Part shown: positions 7,665-14,165 of the stretch, in pieces | Layout: each line of letters starts with the position of its first letter | Position numbering within the stretch: the first letter of the stretch is position 1 | Translations under genes and position numbers: made by a program | Notes under the pieces: model-generated | What the model saw: the letters and a program-made list of their open reading frames with translations, nothing else | The model's database searches: none | What the model was told of the DNA's origin: nothing | DNA from: Luteococcus sp052116585 | Lineage (GTDB): Bacteria > Actinomycetota > Actinomycetes > Propionibacteriales > Propionibacteriaceae | Assembly (NCBI RefSeq): GCF_052116585.1 | Contig: NZ_JBQKKT010000028.1 | Location: forward strand, 1-31,168 | Direction: 5' to 3' | DNA: 31,168 bases

Positions 7665-8309
7665 TCAGCCCCGTGCCAGCCGTGCCAGCGCGTCAAGGGT
7701 GAGGCCGCGGAAGTCCGGGATCCGGGGGAACTCGCCGTCGAAGTCGGTGAGCTGGCCCACCACCACCACGCGGGCGCCGGCTGCCGCGGCGGACCGGACC
7801 CCGGCGGGGGAGTCCTCCAGTGCAATGCAATCCCGCGCTGCGACTCCCAGTCGCTCAGCGCCCAGCAGGTAGGGCTGTGGATCGGGCTTGCCGTGAGTGA
7901 TGTCCTCGGCGAAGACACAATGCGGGGGCACCGGGACACCCGCGATGCCCATCCGGTTGGTGGCCAGAGTGCGGCCCGCGGAGGTGACCAGCACCCAGGC
8001 CTGCGGATCCAGCGAGGTGATGAAGCTCGCAGCCCCTGGCACCTCGACGATCCCGTCGACGGCCTCCTCCTCGAGCTGCTGCAGGGTGCTGGCCTCGTGG
8101 GCGGCCAGTTCCTCGTCGGCCAGGAAGTGGTGGGTCGTCGCGCTTGTGGGGCGGCCGTGCGCAAAGGCGATCACCTCTGCGGCGTCCAGCCCGTGCCGCG
8201 CGGCGAAGGCCTGCCAGGTTGACTCGACGACGGCGGTGGAGTCCACCAGGGTCCCGTCCATGTCCACCAGCAGGTGGGGGTTGGTGTGGTGGGAGTTGGC
8301 TGCGCTCAT
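7665..8309 (-). CDS. HAD-superfamily phosphatase (sugar-phosphatase-like)
   Basis: A 214-residue haloacid-dehalogenase-like hydrolase with cap insertion after motif I. Motif I is DMDGTLVDS (about 16-24) with the nucleophile aspartate at 16 and the general acid at 18. Motif II is LVTSAG (about 107-112), motif III the lysine in THGKPDPQPYLLGAERLGV, and motif IV ALEDSPAGVRSAAAAGA. The layout is that of beta-phosphoglucomutase/sugar-phosphatase members, small cytoplasmic enzymes that dephosphorylate sugar phosphates; the exact substrate is open. The ATG at 8309 was chosen because it begins nine residues before the first strand; an upstream ATG at 8345 would put a strong palindrome inside the gene. 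A weak CAGAGT lies seven bases before this ATG. Confidence 0.88.
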   Translation of the reverse strand: MSAANSHHTNPHLLVDMDGTLVDSTAVVESTWQAFAARHGLDAAEVIAFAHGRPTSATTHHFLADEELAAHEASTLQQLEEEAVDGIVEVPGAASFITSLDPQAWVLVTSAGRTLATNRMGIAGVPVPPHCVFAEDITHGKPDPQPYLLGAERLGVAARDCIALEDSPAGVRSAAAAGARVVVVGQLTDFDGEFPRIPDFRGLTLDALARLARG

Positions 8310-8328
8310 GCGACCCACTCTGGTGGGC

Positions 8329-8355
8329 CCGGTGATCATTGGCAATGATCACCGG
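8329..8355. promoter_or_regulatory. 27-bp palindrome (operator candidate)
   Basis: Arms 8329-8340 and 8344-8355 are exact 12-base reverse complements around GGC. The element lies 20 bases before the HAD gene start and about 150 bases before the CueP gene on the other strand, and is not followed by a T run. Its position fits an operator for the HAD gene better than a terminator. Confidence 0.55.
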
Positions 8356-8503
8356 ATGGGGCGACGTCGAGGGCGTCGCCGGCAGGCCCCGGCCGCGACG
8401 CCTTCACCAAATCGCAACATTTCCGTGACTGCTCCGAGAGACCGTTTTGCCATGCTGAGGGGCAGAGCCCCGCACCAGGTGGGGCGCGGACCCCAGGAGC
8501 ACC

Positions 8504-9115
8504 ATGCGTCGCACCGTCACCCTTGCAGCACTCGCTCTGACGTTGGCCGTCACGGGCTGTTCCTCGAGGACCCCCGACGAGGCCACTCCCGCCGATGCGA
8601 GCGTCGCTGCCACCGCCGCGGGCACCGCTTCCGTGGACGCCAAGCTGGCCGAGCTGGGCCTGGCGGGCCAGGACGTCGCCGCCATCATCGAGGGGCTCGA
8701 CCAGACGCAGAAGGACAAGGAGATCCAGCTCAACGGATCCGTCCGTCAGGATGAGCTGCTGCTCACCGTCGGCGACGACGAGTCAACCCAGCAGTCCATC
8801 CCGATGCCCCAGGACAAGACCTACGTCTCCGTCGCGCCCTATGTCAGCAAGACCCACGAGTGCTTCGCCCACCACCTCACCGGGTGCCAGGGCGAACAGG
8901 TGGGCAAGGCCTTCGACGTCACCGTCACCGATTCCGAGGGCACGGAGCTGTTCAAGGAGAAGCTGACCAGCTACGAGAACGGCTTCGTCGGCTTCTGGCT
9001 GCCGCGCGACGTGAATGGCACCCTCGCGATCAGCGGTGAGCAGGGCAAGGGCAGCATCCCGCTCTCCACGGCCGATGACGCCCCGACCTGCATCACCACC
9101 CTGCAGCTCGCCTGA
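8504..9115 (+). CDS. cueP: CueP family copper-binding lipoprotein
   Basis: A 203-residue exported protein with a lipoprotein signal (lipobox VTGC, lipidated Cys19) and an acidic, alanine-rich linker. The core has the CueP signature YVSKTHECFAHHLTGCQGE. Its three cysteines outside the signal are at 120, 128 and 196; this spacing (8 and 68) is the same as that of the three conserved metal-site cysteines of Salmonella CueP as I remember them. CueP binds copper in the cell envelope and protects against copper-driven damage; in Gram-positives it is anchored to the membrane. The start has a good ribosome-binding site (CAGGAG, five bases before ATG). It is followed 81 bases later by a DUF305 lipoprotein, another copper-associated family, and faces a histidine kinase with a histidine-rich sensor. 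Confidence 0.9.
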   Translation: MRRTVTLAALALTLAVTGCSSRTPDEATPADASVAATAAGTASVDAKLAELGLAGQDVAAIIEGLDQTQKDKEIQLNGSVRQDELLLTVGDDESTQQSIPMPQDKTYVSVAPYVSKTHECFAHHLTGCQGEQVGKAFDVTVTDSEGTELFKEKLTSYENGFVGFWLPRDVNGTLAISGEQGKGSIPLSTADDAPTCITTLQLA

Positions 9116-9196
9116 CCCTCCCACCCGGAACCGCCCCCGGGGCCCGGCTCCGAACCCCCTCTTCCCCAACCCCCTTCCCAGACCCAGGAGAAGATC
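9116..9196 (+). promoter_or_regulatory. C-rich, G-poor spacer (possible Rho-utilisation site)
   Basis: The spacer between the CueP and DUF305 genes is strongly C-rich on the coding strand (runs such as CCCTCCCACCC and CCCAACCCCC) with few G outside its centre and its 3' end. Such C-over-G segments are typical of Rho loading sites. It ends with the DUF305 ribosome-binding site (CAGGAGAAG). No promoter is evident in it. Confidence 0.3.
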
Positions 9197-9847
9197 ATGA
9201 AGAAGTCGCTCGCCCTCGCGGCAGTCCTCGCCCTTGCGCTGACCGGTTGCGGTCAGGCTGAAGAGGCGGCCACCGAGGCCGCCGACAAGGCCACGTCCGC
9301 CGCGGCCAGCGCCCAGGGCTCCGCCGAGTCATCGCCCCAGGCTTCCGCCGAGGAATCCGCTGCCGCCCCGGGCCAGGCCGAGCACAACAGCGCCGACGCG
9401 ATGTTCTCCCAGATGATGATCGTCCATCACGAAGGCGCTCTGGAGATGTCCGAGCTGGCCGAGGAGAAGGCCGGCAGCGAGGAGGTCAAGGCGCTCGCCA
9501 CCCGGATCAAGGACGCCCAGCAGCCCGAGATCAACACCATGACCGACTGGCTCAAGACCTGGAACGAGCCGCTGGAATCCGGCCACGACGCGCACGCCAT
9601 GCCCGGCATGGACATGGACGGGATGACCCAGGAAGAGGTCATGGACAAGCTCGAGGGGCTTCAGGGCACGGAGTTCGACAAGCAGTTCCTCACCTCGATG
9701 ATCGCTCACCACGAGGGTGCGCTGACCATGGCCAAGGACGAGCTTGCGGACGGCACCAATCCGGAGGCCAAGAAGCTGGCCCAGTCGATCATGACCAGCC
9801 AGGCCAAGGAGATTGCCGAGATGAAGCAGATGCTCCAGAAGCTCTGA
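9197..9847 (+). CDS. DUF305 domain lipoprotein (copper-associated)
   Basis: A 216-residue exported protein: lipoprotein signal with LTGC (Cys18), a 45-residue Ala/Ser/Glu linker, then a DUF305 ferritin-like four-helix domain. The two hallmark motifs are MFSQMMIVHHEGALEMS (about 72-88) and FLTSMIAHHEGALTMA (about 166-181), joined by a loop rich in His and Met (GHDAHAMPGMDMDGM). His-His-Glu and methionine clusters suit Cu(I)/Cu(II) binding, and DUF305 genes are often found in copper-resistance loci. It has a good ribosome-binding site (GGAGAAG) and follows CueP in what is probably one operon. The envelope location and metal binding are inferred from family and motifs. Confidence 0.9.
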   Translation: MKKSLALAAVLALALTGCGQAEEAATEAADKATSAAASAQGSAESSPQASAEESAAAPGQAEHNSADAMFSQMMIVHHEGALEMSELAEEKAGSEEVKALATRIKDAQQPEINTMTDWLKTWNEPLESGHDAHAMPGMDMDGMTQEEVMDKLEGLQGTEFDKQFLTSMIAHHEGALTMAKDELADGTNPEAKKLAQSIMTSQAKEIAEMKQMLQKL

Positions 9848-9870
9848 GCCCGGATCCCTTCCCGGCCGAG

Positions 9871-9921
9871 ACCAGCAGAGGACCCAGGTCAGCAGAGGAC
9901 CCGGGTCAGCAGAGGATCCGG
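9871..9921. repeat. three 17-bp tandem repeats between convergent genes
   Basis: Three units lie head to tail at 9871-9887, 9888-9904 and 9905-9921 (unit GTCAGCAGAGGACCCGG with one or two changes each). The third copy contains the stop codon of the histidine kinase on the minus strand. CCCGGATCC (9849-9857) and GGATCCGGG (9915-9923) flank the array as a 9-bp inverted repeat, so the block could fold and act as a bidirectional terminator. Confidence 0.85.
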
Positions 9922-11062
9922 GGCGGTAGGTGCAGGCAGAAGCTCGCACCCCGTCCGGGTCCTTCGCTGTCGGCATCCAGGTGCCCACCGTGTGCCCGTG
10001 CGATCGCGCGGGAGATCGCCAGCCCCACCCCGGTGCCAGCTCGATCGTCGGACGAGGCTCCGGGATCGCCACGGTAGAACCGTTCGAACAGGTGTGGCAG
10101 GTGTTCCGGGGAGATGCCGGTGCCTTCGTCGCACACCTCAACCACCAGCTCGTCGGGCAGGCGCCGGGCAGTGAGCCGGATGGTGCTGCCTGGCGGGCTG
10201 TGGCGCACCGCATTGGTGAGCAGGTTGTCCAGCACCTGCCCGATCCGGGACCCGTCCACCAGCACAGTGCAACCGGTCTGGGCCTCGACGATCAGCGCAA
10301 TGTCGTGCACATCGCAGGCAGCCTTCGCCGAGGAGGCCGCTGCCCGAACCAATGCGTCCAGGGACACGGGCGCCCGGTCGAGCTCCAGACGTCCCTCCTC
10401 GGCCGCCGAGACGGCGCTGATGTCGCGGGCCAGACGCGTCAGGCGTTCCGCCTGCTGCCGGAGGGTGGCGATGGTGGTGGCGTCGAGCTCCGCGACGCCG
10501 TCCTCGACGGATTCCAGGGTGACCTCGATGGCCGCGATGGGGGTGCGCAGCTCGTGCGAGAGGTCGGTCAGCAGCCGACGACGAGTCTGTTCCGTGTGGG
10601 CGATCGTGCTGGACATCTCGTTGAAGGCCAGGGCCACCGACTCGATCTCCGGCCCCGACGGCGGCACCTGCACCGGCACGTCATAGACGCCCTGGGCCAC
10701 CCGTCGCGCCCCGCCAGCCAGGGCGGACAGTCCCGCGGTGATGCGGCGCACCATGAACCAGCTCACCAGGCAGGCCACCAGCGTGGCGATGCCCAGGCCG
10801 GCCAGCAAAGAGGTGCTGCCCGCCGAGCGGAAGGCCTCGGTGGCATGCTCGAGAACGCCCGGCTGGTTGCCGTGGCCCGCCTCGTGCATGTGGTGGTCGA
10901 AGACAGGCGGGCCCACCAGCATCGCCACCAGCAGCATCGTCGCGGTCATGCTGAGGATCACCGCTGACTGGGCGACGACGAGGCGACGGGTCATGGAGAC
11001 ACCCGATCCCGGACGATTCCCGCGCGGTTCCTTGGCGGGGCCAGCCTCCTTGGCGTAGGGCA

Positions 11063-11063
<1 letters not shown>
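9906..11063 (-). CDS. sensor histidine kinase with His-rich sensor loop
   Basis: A 385-residue membrane histidine kinase. Two membrane segments (about 29-53 and 85-107) enclose a short extracytoplasmic loop with five histidines (57, 58, 60, 64, 73), a good metal-binding candidate. A HAMP region follows (about 107-160), then HisKA with the phosphorylated His170 in DLSHELRTP, the N box LDNLLTNAVRHSPPG, G1 DEGTGIS, an F box, and G2 GTGVGLAIS. The ATG overlaps the response regulator's stop by one base (TGATG), so the two are co-translated. The gene converges on the CueP/DUF305 genes. Taken together this points to a copper-sensing two-component system of CopS/CusS type; that ligand is inferred from loop composition and neighbours. 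Confidence 0.9.
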
Positions 11064-11758
<695 letters not shown>

Positions 11759-11846
11759 GCACCCAACCCTGCCAGAGCACGGAAGGAGCCCGTGGGGTTG
11801 ACAGCCCAGCGACGGACTGTGGGTGACGTCAGGCATCGTCGACGGG

Positions 11847-11858
11847 CAGGATGGGCTC
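11847..11858 (+). promoter_or_regulatory. leaderless promoter: CAGGAT, 6 bases before ATG
   Basis: CAGGAT (11847-11852) keeps the A at position 2 and T at position 6 of a -10 element and ends six bases before the ATG at 11859. The intervening GGGCTC is no ribosome-binding site. No -35 is clear. Confidence 0.45.
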
Positions 11859-12284
11859 ATGCCGCAGATCCACCTCGCACCGCTCCGCCAGATCGATCCG
11901 GCCACCCTCTACCGCATCCTGCAGTTGCGCACCGACGTCTTCGTCGTGGAACAGCAGTGTGCCTACCCGGAGCTCGATGGTCGGGATCTGGAGCCCGACG
12001 CCCTGGTGATGTGGGCCGACGAGGACGATCGCGTGGTGGGGACGCTGCGGATCCTCGCCGAACCGGACTCGATGAGGATCGGGCGCGTGGCGGTGGCACC
12101 AACCCATCGCAGCTCTGGGCTCGGTGCCCAGCTGATGGGCGCCGCGGTGGAGCATGTTGCCGGGCGAGCGTGCGTACTCGACGCCCAGGCCCACCTGCAG
12201 CACTGGTACGAGCGGTTCGGGTTCGAGGTCAGCGGACCGGGCTTCGACGAGGATGGCATCCCGCACGTGCCCATGCGGAAGTAG
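11859..12284 (+). CDS. elaA: ElaA family GNAT acetyltransferase
   Basis: A 141-residue member of the ElaA branch of GNAT proteins. Its diagnostic start is visible (LYRILQLRTDVFVVEQQCAYPELDGRD, about 16-42, cited here only as the family block around R24-D37), followed by VGTLRIL (about 60-66), IGRVAVAPTHRSSGLGAQLM with the acetyl-CoA loop R/x-x-G-x-G (about 75-94), and HLQHWYERFGFEVSGPGFDEDGIPH at the end, typical of ElaA. The true substrate of ElaA proteins is not established. The start was placed at 11859, six bases after CAGGAT; a GTG at 11823 would add 12 residues that do not resemble the family. It is divergent from the response regulator and converges on the TetR gene. Confidence 0.88.
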   Translation: MPQIHLAPLRQIDPATLYRILQLRTDVFVVEQQCAYPELDGRDLEPDALVMWADEDDRVVGTLRILAEPDSMRIGRVAVAPTHRSSGLGAQLMGAAVEHVAGRACVLDAQAHLQHWYERFGFEVSGPGFDEDGIPHVPMRK

Positions 12285-12293
12285 CTGAGTCAC

Positions 12294-12316
12294 CCTGATC
12301 GGCACCACCGGTCAGG
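12294..12316. terminator. bidirectional hairpin between elaA and tetR-type gene
   Basis: CCTGATCGG (12294-12302) pairs with CCGGTCAGG (12308-12316): nine pairs with one T-G wobble and a 5-base loop. It lies in the 27-base gap between two convergent stops and includes the TetR stop codon. No T run follows, so efficiency is uncertain. Confidence 0.5.
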
Positions 12317-12908
12317 TGTCGTCGGTTGGGTTGGCGTCGACCGTGAGCGCGGTCATGGCTGCCCGGACGGCGGCGGCAACCGTCGACGGCGCGGGCGTGC
12401 ACCCCTCGACCAGTGCCTGGTAGTGGATCGGCCCCGCCACCAGTCGGATGGTCAAGTGAGGATCGGCATCCAGGCCATGGCGTTGCAGGATCCTCTCGAC
12501 GTCGTGGATCCGGGCCTGCCAGAAGTGGTCCAGTACCGCGCGCACCTCTGGATCGCGCCAGGCCAGGAGTGACTGCACCAGGGCGGCGCCGTCCCCGTCG
12601 AGCAGAGTGGCGAGACGTTCCGCGAGGGCCAGTACGTCCTTCTCCAGGCTGCCTGTGTCGGGTGGGGTGAGGTTGGTGGAGATCTGGCTGGCGAGGTCGG
12701 CAACGATGCCCGCGGGGGTCTTCCATCTGCGATACAGCGACGACCTGTGCACGCCCGATCTGGCAGCAATCAGTTCCATCCGCATGCCCGCTGCGCCCTG
12801 TTCCACGAGCAGCTGCCGAGCGGCATCCAGTACCGCCATTCGGGTCCTGGAGGTGCGACCTCCCGGGCGCATGCTGCCCACCTGTGGGTAGGTCGGGGAT
12901 TCGTCCAT
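12312..12908 (-). CDS. TetR family transcriptional regulator
   Basis: A 198-residue repressor. The N-terminal HTH is typical of TetR: AVLDAARQLLVEQGAAGMRMELIAARSGVHRSSLYRRWKTP (helix 1 to the end of the recognition helix, about 25-65), with SGVHRSSLYRRW as the recognition helix. The remaining 130 residues are the helical ligand-binding and dimer domain. It is divergent from the SRPBCC gene with 43 bases between the starts, and that gap is an imperfect palindrome, so it very likely represses both itself and its neighbour. The ATG at 12908 follows TAAGAT by exactly six bases and has no ribosome-binding site, pointing to a leaderless message. The inducer is unknown. Confidence 0.9.
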   Translation of the reverse strand: MDESPTYPQVGSMRPGGRTSRTRMAVLDAARQLLVEQGAAGMRMELIAARSGVHRSSLYRRWKTPAGIVADLASQISTNLTPPDTGSLEKDVLALAERLATLLDGDGAALVQSLLAWRDPEVRAVLDHFWQARIHDVERILQRHGLDADPHLTIRLVAGPIHYQALVEGCTPAPSTVAAAVRAAMTALTVDANPTDDT

Positions 12909-12914
12909 GACACG

Positions 12915-12945
12915 ATCTTAACGCGACAAAGTGTTGGGTTAAGCT
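12915..12945. promoter_or_regulatory. divergent leaderless promoters over a TetR operator palindrome
   Basis: CTTAAC (12917-12922) and GTTAAG (12938-12943) are the ends of an imperfect 27-bp palindrome. On the minus strand TAAGAT (12920-12915) ends six bases before the TetR ATG; on the plus strand TAAGCT (12940-12945) ends six bases before the SRPBCC ATG. Both hexamers fit TAnnnT. The palindrome arms are therefore parts of the two -10 elements, and a bound repressor would shut both. Confidence 0.75.
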
Positions 12946-12951
12946 CGCGGC

Positions 12952-13443
12952 ATGTGGAGCGTGAGGAAGCTGGAGGAGCGAGCCCGAGTTGCGGCCCAGG
13001 GGCGTCGTATCGACGACGAAGCGCCGGTGGCGGCGTCCGCCGTGGTGGAGGTGGATGCGTCTGCCGCCGCGGTCTGGAAGGCCCTGGCCGAGATCGAGGA
13101 ATGGCCGGACTTCGTCCCGGGTGTCACCAGGGCACGCTGGTGTGATCCCCAGGGGCAGCCGGGCAGGCGCTTTGTCTGGCGCAATGCTGGAACCCAGCTG
13201 CAGTCGACGATGGAGGTCCTTGAGTCCGCGAGCGAGGTGACCTGGACCGGCACCGCCATGTGGCTCGTCGCGGTACATCGCAACACCATCGAGGACCTGG
13301 GGCAGGGTCGTTGCCGGTTGACCAGCAGCGAGAGCATCGCCGGTGTGGGGGCGTCCATGCTGATGCCGTCGGCCAGACTGCAGCACCAACTGGAGGCATT
13401 CGTCGCGGCGATGGCCAGCCGAGCCGCGGGGGCTCGCCCCTGA
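12952..13443 (+). CDS. SRPBCC (START/Bet v1-like) family protein
   Basis: A 163-residue protein of the helix-grip SRPBCC fold, a hydrophobic-ligand pocket found in polyketide cyclases and lipid-binding proteins. Typical parts: strand one VAASAVVEVDASAAAVW (about 24-40), the ALAEIEEWPDFVPGVTRARW block (about 42-61), paired strands RFVWRNAGTQLQSTMEVLE and EVTWTGTAM, CRLTSSESIAG, and a long C-terminal helix ending in LEAFVAAMASRAAG. The ligand and any enzymatic role cannot be read. It is divergent from, and probably controlled by, the adjacent TetR regulator. The ATG stands six bases after TAAGCT without a ribosome-binding site. Confidence 0.85.
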   Translation: MWSVRKLEERARVAAQGRRIDDEAPVAASAVVEVDASAAAVWKALAEIEEWPDFVPGVTRARWCDPQGQPGRRFVWRNAGTQLQSTMEVLESASEVTWTGTAMWLVAVHRNTIEDLGQGRCRLTSSESIAGVGASMLMPSARLQHQLEAFVAAMASRAAGARP

Positions 13444-13471
13444 CGTCGAGGGCGGTGTCACCGGCCGGTGC

Positions 13472-13483
13472 TTGAATGGCGGC
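13472..13483 (+). promoter_or_regulatory. leaderless promoter: TTGAAT, 6 bases before ATG
   Basis: TTGAAT (13472-13477) ends six bases before the ATG at 13484. GGCGGC between them could also serve as a poor ribosome-binding site, so this case is less certain than the TetR pair. Confidence 0.4.
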
Positions 13484-14101
13484 ATGGACATCTTCGCGGC
13501 CATCGCCGCCGAACGTCGTTCTCTGGCCGATCTCCTGTTGGGGCTGGATCTGGAGCAGCAGAACACCCAGAGCCTGTGCACCGAGTGGACAGTGCGCCAG
13601 GTGGCCGGTCACCTGATCGTGCCGTTGGAGGTGGGCATGCCCGGCTTCATGGCCGCGATGCTGCGACACCGGGGAGACTTCGATGCGGCCAATGCCGAAC
13701 TCGGACGCCGCCAGGCCCTGCGGCCCTGGGAGGAGATCGTCGAGATCCTGCGGGACAAGGCCGACAGCCGCTTCACGCCACCCGGCCAAGGCCCCGAGGC
13801 GCCGCTGACCGATGTATTGGTGCACGGTCTGGACATCACGACGCCCCTGGGGTTGACGCATGAGGTCTCGCCCGAGCACCTGCGCATTTCGCTCGACTAC
13901 CTGGCCGCACCCAATTCCAGGGCGCGGGCCGGGGATGTGGCGCTGGCCGGACTGCGACTGGAGGCCACCGACCTGGACTGGACCCACGGCGCCGGTCCGC
14001 TGGTGCGCGGCGACGCCCGCTCCCTGCTACTGGCCCTGGCTGGTCGCGAGCCGGGATTCGCCGGTTTGGGTGGCGATCTCCCCGGCGCCGAGAACGCCTG
14101 A
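13484..14101 (+). CDS. maleylpyruvate isomerase family, mycothiol-dependent (DinB-like)
   Basis: A 205-residue protein of the DinB/MDMPI superfamily, four-helix metal proteins that in actinobacteria use mycothiol as thiol cofactor. The family blocks are present: AAIAAERRSLADLLLGLDLEQ (helix 1), then CTEWTVRQVAGHLIVPLEVG with the conserved W-T-V-R-x-V-x-x-H (about 33-51), and DVLVHGLDITTPLGL (about 111-125) with the VHGxDI segment. Metal-site histidines would be those in AGHL and VHGLD. The specific reaction is unknown; few members are true maleylpyruvate isomerases. Start at 13484 follows a -10-like TTGAAT by six bases. The gene is convergent with the flavin monooxygenase, separated by a strong hairpin. 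Confidence 0.85.
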   Translation: MDIFAAIAAERRSLADLLLGLDLEQQNTQSLCTEWTVRQVAGHLIVPLEVGMPGFMAAMLRHRGDFDAANAELGRRQALRPWEEIVEILRDKADSRFTPPGQGPEAPLTDVLVHGLDITTPLGLTHEVSPEHLRISLDYLAAPNSRARAGDVALAGLRLEATDLDWTHGAGPLVRGDARSLLLALAGREPGFAGLGGDLPGAENA

Positions 14102-14105
14102 CGCA

Positions 14106-14140
14106 CGGCAGCCTCGGACCGCAGGGGTCCGAGGCTGCCG
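14106..14140. terminator. bidirectional terminator hairpin
   Basis: Arms 14106-14120 and 14126-14140 are perfect 15-base reverse complements around GCAGG. The hairpin lies in the 64-base gap between two convergent genes and can serve both. The following bases are TTCGG on the plus strand, so there is no long T tail. Confidence 0.85.
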
Positions 14141-14165
14141 TTCGGCCTTGCGGCTCAGGCGGGAC

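Noticed and set aside
11798..11803. Perfect TTGACA as the -35 of elaA
   Set aside because: No -10 stands at the proper distance; the CAGGAT before the ATG is 43 bases away.
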